From: Chitinophaga sp. E66 | Lineage (GTDB): Bacteria > Bacteroidota > Bacteroidia > Chitinophagales > Chitinophagaceae | Direction: 5' to 3' | Assembly: GCA_019285755.1 (NCBI GenBank) | Contig: CP079103.1 | Location: 1,488,001-1,552,000, forward strand | DNA: 64,000 bases | Shown: in pieces, positions 33,794 through 47,012 of the stretch | Layout: each line of letters opens with the position of its first letter | How positions within the stretch are numbered: position 1 is the stretch's first letter | Program-made: the position numbers and the translations under genes | The notes under the pieces: model-generated | The model's database searches: none | The model's input: only the letters and a program-made list of their open reading frames with translations | Told to the model about the DNA's origin: nothing

Positions 33794-36700
33794 ATGAATG
33801 CAAAGATTTTATTACTGCTGATGTCGTGCATGGTGCTGATCCGATCCGCCTATGCACAATCACAGCCTTCCCCGCAGCCACGCGCCATTACGGGAAAGAT
33901 TACAGACATGGAGGGGGAGCCGCTCCCGGAGTTACAGTACTCCTCAAAGGCGGTAAAGCCAACGCAATGACCAACGAAAGCGGGATATATACGATCCGCA
34001 TCCCGCAATCGACGGAAGCCATTCTCGTATTTTCCTTTGTAGGTTTTCACACCAAGGAAGTAAAGCTACCTCCCAATGCCTCTGTGTACAACACCAAAAT
34101 GGAACCTTCCATCAAAGGACTGAACGATGTGGTCGTTATCGGTTATGGAACAGTTAAGCGGAAAGACCTCACCGGTTCGGTGGGCGAAGTGAAAATGGCC
34201 GACATGGAAAAAGCACCCGTTGCCAGCTTCGATCAGGCACTCGCAGGGAGAGTAGCGGGAGTACAGGTTTCAGCCGCCGACGGACAACCCGGCTCCGGCA
34301 TGCAGATCGTTATCCGTGGAAACAATTCCGTGACGCAGGACAACTCGCCGCTCTATGTGGTGGACGGTTTCCCCATGGAAAGCCCGGATAATAACGTCAT
34401 CAACCCCGCTGAGATCGCTTCAATCGAAGTGCTGAAAGATGCGTCCGCCACTGCTATCTACGGCGCCCGCGGCGCCAACGGCGTCATCATGATCACCACG
34501 AAACAGGGTAAAACCGGCGCTCCCGTCGTGAATTACCAGGCTTGGGTGGGCATGATGCAGAACATTCGTCAGCAGGAAATGCTGGACCCATACGAATTCG
34601 TCAAATACCAGCTGGAAATGAACCGTACCCTGTACGAGCCGGTCTACCTGAAGGATGGCAAAACGCTGGAAGACTATCGTAATGTGAAAGGCGTCAACTG
34701 GCAAGACCAGGTGTTCCGGAACGCGTTCGGGCAGAATCATAATATCTCCATTCGCGGCGGGTCAGATAATACGAAGTATTCCCTGTCAGGTAATATCTTC
34801 TCGCAAGACGGTATTATCATTAACAGCGGCTTCCGCCGTAACCAGGGGCGCATCGTCATTGACCAGACCATCACGCCCAAAGTTAAAGCCGGGGTAAATG
34901 TGAACTATACGGGTACGAAAACTTACGGTGTGTTCGCCAACTCTACCGTGAGCGGCCCGGCCTCCGGGCCTACCGCAAGCCTTATGTACAGCGTCTGGGG
35001 CTTCCGGCCGGTAACCGGCAGCGATGAAGCCGACGGTTCCCTGCTGGAAGAACCGTTCGATCCCGACGTGGACCCGCTGAGCGAGTGGCGCATCAACCCG
35101 ATCATCTCCACCCGCAATGAATACAATCCCGCTTTCAATAATACCCTTATTTCCAATGCCTACCTGGAAGTAAAACCGCTAAAGTATTTCACGTTGCGGA
35201 TCACCGGGGCTGACCAAGATCAACATCCGCCGCGAGATATTCAATAATTCGAACACCCGGCTGGGTAATCCCAAAAGCAGCGCCCTGGGGTGAACGGATC
35301 GATCGATAATATCGAGACCAACAACCTTCTGAACGAAAATACCCTCAGCTATGTCCGCACTTTCAATAAGAAGCATAGCCTGAACGCGGTTGCGGGGATG
35401 ACATTACAGAAAATATCTACCTACCGCCATGGATTTACATCCACGCAGGTGCCCAACGAAGCGCTGGGCATGAGCGGGCTGGACGAAGGGATCGTGGCCA
35501 CGGCACCGAATGAGCGATCGAAAAATGCGCTGATGTCGTTCCTCGGCCGTGTGAACTATACATTCAATTCCGGTACCTGTTCACCGTATCCTTCCGGGCG
35601 GACGGTTCCTCCAAATTCGCACCGGGCAACAAATGGGCGACATTCCCTTCAGGGGCATTCGCATGGCGCCTCAGCGATGAGGAATTCATGAAAGACATCA
35701 ACTGGATCTCTGACGCTAAAGTGCGGCTGGGCTATGGCATGACAGGCAACAACCGTGTACTCGATTTCGCCTACCTGTCGTCTATGCAGATGTATATCTA
35801 TTCCGGTTATTCCTACGGCAATAATATGGAAGCAGGCATCATCCCGAACAACCTGGGCAACAAAGACCTGCGCTGGGAAACCACCGAACAGGCAGACGTT
35901 GGCCTGGACCTTGGGTTCCTGAAAAACCGCATCACCTTCACGGCAGATTACTACAAGAAGAACACGCGTGATCTGCTGCTGCTGGCTACGCTGCCCGGAT
36001 CGACGGGCTACCTGAGCGGCTTCCGCAACGTAGGGAAAGTGTCTAACCAGGGATTGGAGTTTACGCTCAATACCACTAATATACAGGGTAAGAAATTCGG
36101 GTGGACCTCCAGCTTCAATATCTCTTTTAACCGCAATAAAGTTGTGCAGCTCAATGACGACGAGCCCAGCCTGGCATCACGCATTACGTGGGGCAACTTC
36201 AACAATGCATTCCCTTATATTGCTATTCCCGGCCAGCCTATCGCTCAGTTTTATGGTTTCCTGTTTGACGGTGTGTACCAATACAGCGACTTCAACAAGC
36301 TGCCAAACGGCTCCTATGTGCTGAGAGACGATGTGCCGAATAACACCATGCCCCGCGCCAATATCACGCCCGGGCATATTAAGTATAAGGACATCAACAA
36401 CGACGGGCAGGTAGACAACAACGACCTGACCATCATCGGTAATCCCAATCCGAAGCATGTTGGAGGTTTCTCCAACAACTTCACCTATGGCGGATTTGAC
36501 CTGAACGTTTTCTTCCAGTGGAGCTACGGGAACGATATTCTCAATGCCAACCGGATCGAATTCGAAGGCGGAGATGTAGTGAGGAATTACCTGAATATGT
36601 TCAAATCCTTCGAGAACCGCTGGACGCCGGAGAACCAGACCAACGAGCTGTACCGTGTAGGCGGACAAGGCCCGCAGGTCTATTCCTCCCGTACTATCGA

Positions 36701-36947
36701 AGACGGTTCCTACCTGCGGCTCAAGACTGTGGCCCTGGGGTACACGCTGCCCCAAAGCCTTATGCGCAGGGCGAAGATAAAGTCGCTGCGGATATATGCC
36801 GCCGCGCAAAACCTTAATACCTGGACGAACTACAGCGGCCTGGACCCCGAAGTGTCCGTGCGCCACTCCGCCCTGACGCCGGGCTTCGACTGGTCGGCTT
36901 ATCCTAAAGCGCGGACGCTCACTGTGGGACTGGACCTTACTTTATAA
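33794..36947 (+). CDS. SusC-like TonB-dependent transporter, LacI-controlled locus (frame-broken)
   Basis: About 1,051 codons. ATG 33794 gives a signal peptide (MNAKILLLLMSCMVLIRSAYAQ). There is no STN domain, in keeping with control by LacI rather than sigma/FecR. Carboxypeptidase-regulatory-like region (ITGKITDMEGEPL ... GVTVLLKGGKANAMTNESG), connector VVVIGYGTVKRKDLTGSVGE, plug with LAGRVAGVQVSAADGQPGSG and IEVLKDASATAIYGARGANG, then the barrel ending TLTVGLDLTL. Breaks lie near 33920, 35215, 35290 and 35575-35690. It is the first structural gene after operator 1, 4 bp before susD. Confidence 0.92.
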
Positions 36948-36950
36948 CGA

Positions 36951-38534
36951 ATGAAATCATTACAAATGAAACGCATTCTTTTCATACTATTACTTGCATC
37001 AGCTACCTTTTCGGGTTGCAGCAAGTTCCTGGAAACCGAGCCGGAAGATTTTGTGACACCGGACAACTATTACAATACGGAAGCCGATCTCCGGCGGGCG
37101 CTGAATGGTGTGTACAACCGGCTGATCGATAATTTCGGCAGGATGTATTCCCGCGGGTTGTTTAGCTATCTTGCTATCAGCGACGAATCATTCTATAAGA
37201 ACATTACCATTAACAATATTAAGGTAATGGAATTTGACGCAGGGCAGCTTGACGTAGGGCGTTTCTGGGAGACGGCCTACCAGGGCATCGACAGGGCCAA
37301 TCTGTTGCTCGAGAATATCGACAAACCGAAGATGGACGAAACAAAGCGCGGCATGATCAGGGAGAGGCGCTGTTTCTGCGGGCTTATTTTTACTTTCTGC
37401 TGGTGGATAATTTCGGTGGAGTTCCGTTAAAGCTCACATCCACGAAATCTCCCAACGACGGATACCTGGCTCGCTCCTCCGTAAAAGCGGTCTACACGCA
37501 GATCGTCAAGGACATGCAGGAAGCGGAAACACTCGTGAGTGACATCAGCAACTATACCTATAATGAAACCGTAACCAAGACGGCTGTGCAGGCGATCCTC
37601 GCAAGGGTATTCCTCACCATGGCGGGAGAGCCGCTGAAGGAAACAGAGCGCTATAAGGAAGCGCTGGATTACGCTGACAGCGTAATCGCTTCCGGCCGTC
37701 ATTCCCTTAACCCGGATTATAGCCAGATTTTCATCAATCATTCGCAGGATAAGTATGACCTGCAGGAATGCCTTTGGGAAATCGGCATGTTCGGTAATCA
37801 GCTGGGCAGCACGCAGCTGGCAGGCGCCGTTGGTATCGAAAATGGGCTGGAGTGCCCGGACGATAAGATCGGTTACAGCGGCGGCGGAATTCACCCGACA
37901 GGCAGGATGTTCAATATGTATGACCCCTGGATTTGCGCCGCGACTGGGCCATTGCCCCTATAAATATGTGACGGCTAACAGCGTTACCACAAAATCGTTC
38001 TACACGGGCACGCAGGTTTACGAACGTACCATAGGCAAGTGGCGCCGGGAATATGAAACGGCCACGCCCAAAAACCGGACTTATAATTCTACAAACTTCC
38101 CGGTTATCCGGTACGCAGACGTACTGCTGATGAAAGCGGAAGCGGAGAACGAAGTAAATGGCGGGCCTAATGCGGCTGCGTACAAGGCGCTGAATGAAGT
38201 GCGGCGGAGAGGCTATGGTAAGGCGGTGGATGTACCTGATGCTGATGCAGACGCGCCGGCAGGAATGGGCAAGCAAGATTTCCTGGCGTTTCTGCAGGAC
38301 GAGCGCGCACGTGAACTGGCATTTGAAGGCATGCGCAAACACGACCTGATCCGCTGGGGATTGTATCTGTCGAAGATGCAGTCGCTCATAGCAGATATTA
38401 CCACCAACGCACCGTCTGCCTGGCGTTATGCAGCCAACGCCGCAAAAAACGTCACCGCCCGGAATCTCGTGTTCCCCATCCCGAACACAGAGATCACTGT
38501 CAACCATCTCATCATCCAAAATCCGAATTGGTAA
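36951..38534 (+). CDS. SusD/RagB-like lipoprotein, LacI-controlled locus (frame-broken)
   Basis: About 528 codons. The start is ATG 36951 or the second Met at 36966 (MKRILFILLLASATFSGC, with the lipobox Cys). Typical SusD features: FLETEPEDFVTPDNYYNTEA, the FLRAYFYFLLVDNFGGVPL helix, VIRYADVLLMKAEAENEVNG, DERARELAFEGMRKHDLIRW and the closing FPIPNTEITVNHLIIQNPNW. Breaks lie near 37362 and 37930. It should bind the glycan at the cell surface for the preceding SusC. Confidence 0.93.
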
Positions 38535-38537
38535 ATC

Positions 38538-39428
38538 ATGCGAAAGGTTTTATATACTTTAGCCGCAACCATGGCGCTGGCGGCCTGCCAAAAGGATAAG
38601 GTGGAAATGCCGGATTTCGAAGTACAAACGGCGTCCCTGACATATAAAGCAGGCGATACCGTGCGGTTTACTTTCAAAGGCAATCCGGATAATATCACCT
38701 TCTTTTCCGGCGAACCGGGACATAATTACGAGTTCAGAAAAAGAACCAGCGCGGCCAATGACCTTCGGGTAGAATTCTCGACGTTGGTACGCAGTGGTCT
38801 TATTTATCCCAACCTGCAGCTGATGGTGTCCAATAATTTTAACGGAAAGGCCACTATTGCCGACGTAGAAGCTGCCACCTGGACGGACCTCAGCGACCGC
38901 GCAACGTTCTCCACAGGTGCAGATAACACCCCGTCTGGAGTGATAAGTCTTAAGGAGTTTACCAGGCCGTTGAAGGATTCGGCATTGATATATGTCGCGT
39001 TCCGGTATACCGATTATAAAAAGCCAGAAGGACAAAACCTCTGGGCCATCCGTACCTTTAGCGCTACCAATGTATCGGACGAGGGCATCGTGACGCCGCT
39101 GGCCGTTATGAGCACCGGCGGGTGGCAGGCGGTGGATTTCAAGAATCCTGTCCGTACCTGGACCATTACTTCTGCGCAGTTGTTGCTCTCTAACAGTAGT
39201 GCCACCGTGGCTGATAATGAAGACTGGGTGATCAGCAAGGGCTTCAATCCCTGGCAAATGGTGCCCGACGTGGGAACGGCGCTGAAAAACATCAGCACGG
39301 TGCTGGATGGTTATAGCTACGCATTTAAAAAGCCCGGCACCTACAAAGTGGTGTTCGATGCTTCTGCGGTGCGCTATAACGGTGAAAAGCGGCTGACGCG
39401 CGAAATTACATTAACCATTACTCCCTAG
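38538..39428 (+). CDS. DUF5017 surface lipoprotein
   Basis: Intact, 296 aa. The lipobox lies in TLAATMALAACQKDKVEMP. The N-terminal beta domain AGDTVRFTFKGNPDNITFFS followed by GEPGHNYEFRKR is the DUF5017 signature, and the remainder looks all-beta with a closing Ig-like strand set (GTYKVVFDASAVRYNGEKRL). DUF5017 proteins are found after susD in many glycan loci and probably act as surface glycan-binding proteins (SusE/F-like role). The gene starts 4 bp after susD and is the only long gene in this locus without a frame break. Confidence 0.85.
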   Translation: MRKVLYTLAATMALAACQKDKVEMPDFEVQTASLTYKAGDTVRFTFKGNPDNITFFSGEPGHNYEFRKRTSAANDLRVEFSTLVRSGLIYPNLQLMVSNNFNGKATIADVEAATWTDLSDRATFSTGADNTPSGVISLKEFTRPLKDSALIYVAFRYTDYKKPEGQNLWAIRTFSATNVSDEGIVTPLAVMSTGGWQAVDFKNPVRTWTITSAQLLLSNSSATVADNEDWVISKGFNPWQMVPDVGTALKNISTVLDGYSYAFKKPGTYKVVFDASAVRYNGEKRLTREITLTITP

Positions 39429-39435
39429 CAGACAC

Positions 39436-41125
39436 ATGAACGTTGCGATCGACACATCTGTAATTGTAGTATTCTCGGTATTTATCATGCTGGTCGGCTT
39501 TTCCTTTTCGCGGACGGGCCGTAACCTGAAATCCTTTTTTGCGGCAGGTGAAGCTGTACCCTGGTTCATTGGCGGTCTTTCGCTGTTTATGAGCTTCTTT
39601 TCAGCAGGTACATTCGTGGCCTGGGGCTCCATCGCGTATAAATACGGCTGGGTGGCCGTAACCATCCAGTGGACCATGTGCATCGGCGGCCTGGTGACGG
39701 GGTTGTACCTCGCCCCAAAGTGGAAGGCAACCGGCAACCTCACCGCGGCGGAGTTCATCCGCGAACGGCTGGGGCGGGCGTGCAGCAGTCTTATATCTAC
39801 ATTTTCATGATCGTGTCGTTACTCATCAAAGGCTCGGTGTTGTATTCAGTGGCCCGGCTGGTAAGCTCGTCGCTCGGGTTTCCGTTGATGCCCGGTACAG
39901 TGGTGTTAGGTTTGCTGATGATCGCGTATACCGCCGTTGGTGGCTTATGGGCGGTGATGGTGACGGATATTCTCCAGTTTGTGATCCTCACGGCCGCTGT
40001 GCTGATCATTATACCGCTGGCGTTCGACGCGGCGGGAGGCGTGCAGCAGTTCCTGCATTTCTCGCCGGAAGGATTTTTTGATGTGGTGAATGGAGAGTAT
40101 TCCTGGGGCTTCATTTTCGCTTTCGCTTTGTATCATATTTTCTATATCGGCGGCAACTGGACTTTTGTGCAGCGCTATACGAGCGTGGATACGCCCAAAT
40201 CAGCGTCGAAAGTAGCCTACCTGTTCGCAGGGCTGTATATCATCAGCCCTGTGCTCTGGATGCTGCCGCCCATGTTGTATAAACTGATCGACCCCTCATT
40301 GCAGGGCGCAGACACGGAAAATGCGTACCTGCTGGTCTGCAAGCACGTGCTGCCTGCCGGCCTCATGGGGCTGATCCTCACCGGCATGTACTTTTCAACT
40401 TCAGCGTCGGCCAATACGGCGCTTAATGTAGTGTCTGCCGTGTTTACCAATGACATTTACAAAGGGCGCATCAATCCTGCCGCGTCAGATAAGAAGCTGA
40501 TGTCCGTAGCGCGGCTATCGTCCTGGTGCTTTGGGCTGGGGATGATCGCCATCGCACTGATCGTTCCCTACATTGGCGGCATCGTGGAATTCACGCTAAG
40601 CATTGCCGCTGTCACCGGTGGCCCGTTACTTGCTCCGCCGATCTGGGCCCTTTTCTCGAAGCGGCTCTCCGGCACCGCGACTCTCTGGATCACCGGGATC
40701 AGCCTGGCGGCCAACCTGGTATTCAAAATAGTGCTGCCATTTACAGCGGATGTGCGCCTTAATCGTGCCGATGAGATGCTACTGGGCGTAGGCCTCCCGT
40801 TCCTGATGCTGCTGGTGTTCGAAATCTATGCCCGGTGGAAAGGTGGTATTAGCGAGGAATATCTACACCTGCTGCAGGTAAGGGCGAAACGCAAAGTAGA
40901 GACGAAAACGACCGATCCGGAAGAGGCCGCTGCCATCCGCCAACAGAATATTTTCGGGCTGAAAGTAATCTCTTTTTCCTGGCGTTTATCGCAGTACTGA
41001 TGTACATTCTTTGTTTCTTCGCCGCCGGCAGCGCTACGCTGGTCGCGGCCATCGCTACTATTATTCTCCTGATGGCCCTCGTTCCGCTCAGGGCATCGAT
41101 GCAAAAATCGAAACATGAAGCTTAA
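39436..41125 (+). CDS. Sodium:solute symporter (SSS family) (frame-broken)
   Basis: About 563 codons and a polytopic inner-membrane protein of probably 13 helices: VIVVFSVFIMLVGFSFSRTG, FIGGLSLFMSFFSAGTFVAW, MIAYTAVGGLWAVMVTDILQ, LILTGMYFSTSASANTALN. The A.GG.WAV..TD.LQF stretch is the SSS signature. It should take up the monosaccharide or sugar acid released in the periplasm, using the sodium gradient. Breaks lie near 39780 and 40975. The stop at 41125 overlaps the next start (41115), showing translational coupling with the first toroid gene. Confidence 0.92.
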
Positions 41126-43662
41126 CAGGAAATTTATCCTCTGCTGGGCCGTTTGCGCCCTGTTTACAGGCAACGTAACCGCGCAAACCGCTGTGAAACT
41201 GGAGAGCAGCGCCTTGCGGCTGGAATGGAAACCTTCCGGCAAAGGACTCGCGCTGTCTGCCCTCTCCATCAAGCGCAATGGCGGTTGGCAACAATTGCCG
41301 CATGCGGGTGGGGAATATACATTGCTCTATGCTGCCGGAAAGCCGGACAAGCAGCCGCAATCGGTACTAAATCCGCAGGAGAGCCCATCCGGTTTCCTGA
41401 AAGTATCTATAAGTACGTCATTCCGCTCTGGAAGGAATTGACCAGCCCCGTGCAGCTGAATACCGCCGGGGAAGCATTACATTTTTACCCGGAAGCGGCA
41501 AAGCCCGAAGGCAAAGGCCAGTCCTTTTCATCATCGAACAACCGGGCGTCGGTCACGGCTCTCTGGCAAACGGATCCCGCATTCCCTGCAGATGTCCTGG
41601 TAACAATAAAGCTGACCGCCAAAGCAGACGGCTATTTCTCCATAGCAACGCCCACGCTGGCCAGCTGGCCGCAAGACGGCTTCGCCTGGGCAGGGATACC
41701 CGGATATTACCAGAGCAATGCGATCGAGAAAGACTTCATCAAATCAGCGGTATACATGCAGGGTATCCCGGACAGACCTATCCTCGTCCGCGACCGCGCC
41801 GCGTCAACGCTGGCGCCTTTCATTGAAGGTAAGAACCGCGTGTCGATGGCGGTGATCGCCGCGCCGGGGACGGGCCGCGATCCCTGGAAGGACAGCGTGA
41901 AAACCCAAACCGCCTGGCGGCTGGGGCTTTCGCTCATGAACCGAAAAGGAGAAATGACGCCTACTTTATACCATCCTGTGTTAGGAGAGGAGGGATCTTA
42001 TCTGCAACGCGGACAAACCGCGGAGTTTTCTTTCCGTTACACTTTGCAGGATGCAGACTGGTACACGGTCTACAAGCATGCCGTGAATGATATCTACCGT
42101 TTCCCCGAATTCCTGGCTATCAAAAGCACGAAACGATCGCTGACAGATCGTATCCTGACAATGCACCGGTACCTGACTAACGACTCTACCTCATTATGGA
42201 GAACGGAAGATTTCAACGGCATGAAGATCGGCGCGCAAGCATATCTCGGCGGCGTATACGGATCAGAACGTGACGCCATGAAAACTCCGACTATGGCGCT
42301 ATGTGGATGCTCAGCGCCATCACAAACGACGGCGTGCTGAAAGAGACCAGGCTTCCTTCGCCCGCAACTTTAAACTGCAGCAACAGACAACAGCGCCGGG
42401 ATTCTTCCACGGTGCTGCCGCCGGGCAATATTATTTATCTAAAAGCAAACGCTTCACAGAAGAGTGGGGCCATATGTGGAGCCTATTGCCACTACCTATT
42501 ATGTGTTGATGGACGCCGGTAACATATTACTCTTCAATCCCGGTGACACGGTGTTGAAGAACGAAGTGGCAGCTGCTGCCGACCGGTTGCTGCATTGGAT
42601 GGATAAAAACGGCCAATGGCAGGTGGCGTATGACCAGGCTACGCAGGCGCCCATGTTCCGGGAAGTCGAAGACCTCCGCCCTACCTTTACGGATTGCTCA
42701 TTGCATATAAGTTACTCAAAGAACCGCGTTACCTGGCAGCCGCCCGTAAAGGAGCGGATTGGTTTGTGCGGCATGCGGTAGACTCCGGCCGGTTCCTGGG
42801 TGTATGCGGCGATACGCGCTTCGCCCCTGATTTCGCAACTGCCCAAAGCGCACAGGCATTGCTGGAGCTTTTCGATGCAACTGGCGATAAAAAGTATCGC
42901 GACGCCGCCATCAAAACGGCAAGACTATATACCACTTCCATCTTTACCCATCCTATCCCTGACAACAGGATGAAAACGGTACAGGGAGTGCAGCGGAAAG
43001 ACTGGGAGATCAGTCAGGCAGGGTTAAGCTTCGAGCACGGTGGTACTTTCGGGAGCGCCAACTACCGCGGCCCAATTCTGCTTGCCAGTCACGCCGGGCT
43101 GTTCGTGCGGATGTTCACCCTCACGAAGGATTCCTTGTTCCTAAACATGGCTCGTGCCGCCGCCCTGGGGCGCGATGCATTCGTGGATCAGGCAACGGGT
43201 GTGGCCTCCTACTATTGGGATGTCATGAATAAAGGCGCCGGGCCTTATCCGCATCATGCGTGGTGGCAGATCGGGTGGATCACGGATTACCTGTTAGCGG
43301 AAGCAGAAATGCGTTCTGGCGGTAAAGTAGTTTTCCACAGGGGATTCATCACGCCGAAAGTCGGGCCGCATCAGTCTTACGGCTTCGCACCCGGAAAAGT
43401 GAATGGCACATCGGCGCAATTGTTGATCCGACAGGGATTGATCTATTCCGATAATCCTTACCTCGATTATTACTGTGCGATCAGTACTGACAATAAAAAG
43501 TTATTCCTGATATTATTGAATAATGACGACGAGGCCTTACAGACTACGCTTCGCGTTAACTACGACGCTGTGCCGGTTACACCGGTGCGTGCGGGAACTG
43601 ATTTCCTGGTTCAGATAAAACCTTTCGGTATCCGGGTGGTGGAAATTGATGTGAGGAAATAA
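41115..43662 (+). CDS. Secreted alpha/alpha-toroid-like protein, copy 1 of 3 (frame-broken)
   Basis: About 849 codons with the signal peptide FILCWAVCALFTGNVTAQ. I do not recognise a named family. The N-terminal about 330 residues look all-beta (LRLEWKPSGKGLALSALSIK). The C-terminal half has repeated helical hairpins of the A.GD..Y..AA type (LKEPRYLAAARKGADWF; FDATGDKKYRDAAIKTARLY), as in (alpha/alpha)6 glycoside hydrolases, lyases and epimerases. Then come YPHHAWWQIGWITDYLLAEA and a final beta-sandwich. Breaks lie near 41390, 42290-42340, 42470 and 42690. Two paralogues follow. The context suggests exported glycan degradation; the reaction is unknown. Confidence 0.7.
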
Positions 43663-43683
43663 TCGTCAACCAGTCCAATTGTC

Positions 43684-46600
43684 ATGAAGTTAATTTTGAT
43701 ATGCATATTAATGTGCGTAACCGTTGTTGTGCCCGTAAAGGCGCAGAAGAGTTACATGGTAGAGGCCGAAGATTTCCGGATTAAAGGGGCTGGATCGTCG
43801 AGAAGCCTCCGGGACAACAAGTCTCCAATCACCAGATATTACGCGTGATATCCGGTCAGGTGAAAGCAGCCGACGCACTGACTGTTATTAAGGTGGCCGA
43901 ACCAGGCGCCTACGCCGTCTGGGCCAGAACAGCCGACTATCCGCAAGACAGGCCCGGTACGCGCCTGTTCCGGGTGTTGCTCAACGACATACCGATGGTG
44001 CATGAAGCCGGTCAACATGGGAAAGACGGTTACTACTGGGAAAAAGTGGGCACGGCACAACTGGAAGCCGGTGAAAACGTGATCCAGCTTCGGGACAGCC
44101 GCGGTAATTTCGCCAGGGTGGATGCCGTCTTCCTTACTGCCGATAACATCAACCCAAATACGACAGAAACTTCCCCTACAAAACTGTTCATGCCACCATT
44201 CAGCCCCCACAAGTACCGTATCCCAAACTCCCCGTAGCGAAAGTGCCCTGGAAACGCCGGTGGCCGCTTCATTGGAAAACGATCACCTGAAACTGGAATG
44301 GAGAAAAGGTGATTATTTCTACGCGCGGACGGCCATAAAACAAAACGGGCGCTGGGAGTATCTCCTGATCTGGAAGAAGAGCATCGCATATTGCTGCTCT
44401 CAGCCGGCGATCCCCAGATGACCTTCGGTGGGTTCTTCCCGGGATGGAATGGTTCCATGGGCTACAGCACCTTTCTGTGCAAAGGCAAGTCTTATACGAT
44501 CATGGAACCGGATAACCTCCGTAATCCTTACCTCTCCGGCAAGCTGACGGCCTTTTGTGCGGTGGCGGTAAAGCCAGCCGGTCATGGCCGCCTTGAAGTT
44601 ATCTATCGGTCTGCTGATGCGCAGGAGATCCGCGGCATATGGTCGCTGATGCCCGGGCACAGGCATTTCCGGCTGGATCTGCATTTCGTTGCGGCGAAAC
44701 CTGCATATTATAGCCTGGCGGTAACCGCTTTTAATGGTGCTCCGCGCAACGCGGTCTCCAATGTACAGTTGCCGCCCATGTTCCAGTACCAGCGCATCCC
44801 TGAACAACCAATGATGCTGCCAAGCGCCATGATGCCTCAACCCGTTTCCATCACGGAAAGGAAGCAAGGGGAATAGCATTGTTCGTTGCCGGTACCGCTG
44901 ATGGATTCCCGCTCGACTGGGCCATGGCGGGAACGTCTGTCATGGGATTCGGTATGCAGAGCGAGCGTAACGAAATTCAACCGGTGGTATTTTCACCGGT
45001 ACCGGGGTTGAAGGACGGGCGCCTGAAAGCAGGGAGGCGCTCAGCCGCTCATTCAGTATTGGCGCCGCCCCGGGCTGGAATGCGGCGCTGGAATATGTGT
45101 CCGACAGCGTGTATGGCGTCCGGGATTACCGGCGGCAGCAATTGTCGCTCACAGAAACGATGTTCAATATCATCGATCTCATTCAAAATGATGAAGCCGC
45201 CGGATGGGCGCCTACCATGAAAGGATTTTATGATATCGAAGCTGATCCCAAAGCCGCCCCGACCGTCGTACAGGCCGCCCCGCTGGCCGTAATAGCCGCT
45301 GCAGTCTTACAGCGGGACGAAGCGCTCTTCGTCAGCCGCGCCCTTCCGGTGATCGAATATACATTAAGCCGCGGCGGATTCCGTTGGGCACAGGCCGGGA
45401 TGAGTAAAAAGGCCGGGACACTAAGCCCGTATAATTCACAATTTACGACCGCCTATTTCGATGGGTTGCACCATTTGCTGGGAGAAGCCAACCCTGGCTC
45501 AAAAGTATCGCGCTGCCGGATGGTAAAGTTCGTGAAGCAAGCGGTTATTCGGTGTCCGTTCCTTCCTGGTCGCAGGAGCTTGCGGCGTGGCGGCTGACAG
45601 GGCAACGGAAATGGCTGGATTCAGCCATCCTTCATGCGGATATGTTTGTGAAAAACGAGGTGTACGGAACAAAGACAATCCCCCTCAGCAAACAACCCTT
45701 TTACAATACTTCGTTCTACGCCAACTGGTGGGATCTGACCGATCTGTACGACGCCACCGGCAACAAGGCTTACCTCGATGCGGCTGAGTCCGCCGCCTTC
45801 CATACTATCGCAGGAGTCCGTAGTTTTCCGGCTGTTCAGGATACTTTGCAGACCATTCATCCCGGCAATACCTTTGAAGGCAATACGACTATGTGGTGGA
45901 AAGGAGGGGAAAAGTACCGGCTCGGCTTTCCGCGGAAACCGGGAGACGTAAAGGAGAAACAGGTTCCCAGGCGCTGGTGTCTCCGGTCGGGCTTGGCTTC
46001 GAGCAACCTTACACATTCTTCGATCCCGGTAAGGCGGTGCGGCATGTCTATATGAGCAGCTGGGCGCCGCATCTGTTGCGGCTATATCAGCAACGCCCCG
46101 CAAGATTTATGAGACCTATGCGCGCAACGCTGTGATTGGGCGCTTTACGAATTACCCGGGGTACTATGCTCCTGGGTTCCAGGATATCACCATGCAGCCC
46201 GGTTTTCCATACATAGGGCCGGACGTCAGTTCTATTTATTACCATCACATCCCGCCGCATCTTGCATTCACAATGGATTACCTCGTAACTGAAATACAAC
46301 AGCGGAGCGATGGTAAAGTCCGTTTCCCTTTCGTTAAACAGGACGGTTTCGTGTGGTTCAATAACCGCATTTACGGAGGCGGTAAAGGAACGGTGATGGA
46401 TGATGAAGACGTCAACCTCTGGATGAAACGGGGCTTGTGACGGTCGGTCATACAGACCTGAACTATGTGACGGCAATTTCTGATAAGCGCTTCTGGATAT
46501 TGTTAAATAGCGAAGCAGATGCGCTCATAACCTCGCAGGTAACGCTGGGTGAACAGGTGCCTGTATCTGCTAACACCACTGCAGCCTTGTATGGCGGCGC

Positions 46601-47012
46601 AAACGCAGCACCGGTGAATAGTCCAGTCAAAGATAGGAGTGTTACCATATCTGTTCCAGCCAAACAATTCGTAGCGATTAGTTTCCCGTTGAAGGATAAA
46701 AAGTCCCCGCGCTCTAAAGTGCAAACATTAAAGTCGGGCATGCAACAGACGGATTTTGGCCCCGGGATCGGGAAATGCTTCGTTTTCCGCATCCGGACGC
46801 CCTTCGGCTGGGACGCGATTTACGGCTACCTCGAATCCACCCTGTCTCCCGGCGCCCGGGTGACGGTCTCCATGAATCACCAGGAAACTATCCTGACCGC
46901 ATACCCGTTCGAATGGTCCTTCCGTCCGCTGGAGACAAACGAGGCGGCGAACCTTAATGTGACGGTCACCACGCGGGAAGGACGGGTTTTCATAAAGCAA
47001 CTGCATTTATGA
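43684..47012 (+). CDS. Secreted alpha/alpha-toroid-like protein with N-terminal CBM-like domain, copy 2 of 3 (frame-broken)
   Basis: About 1,109 codons, the largest of the three paralogues. Signal peptide LICILMCVTVVVPVKAQ. The first 140 residues (SYMVEAEDFRIKGAG ... VWARTADYPQDRPGTRLFRV) look like a galactose-binding, CBM35-type beta-sandwich. The beta-rich region and helical toroid then follow as in copy 1, with SVYGVRDYRRQQLS, IEYTLSRGGFRWAQAG and YDATGNKAYLDAAESAAFH. The C-terminal part is YYHHIPPHLAFTMDYLVTE. Breaks lie near 43795, 44215, 44380, 44875, 45030, 45500, 45975, 46110 and 46438. The stop overlaps the SGNH gene start as ATGA. Confidence 0.68.
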
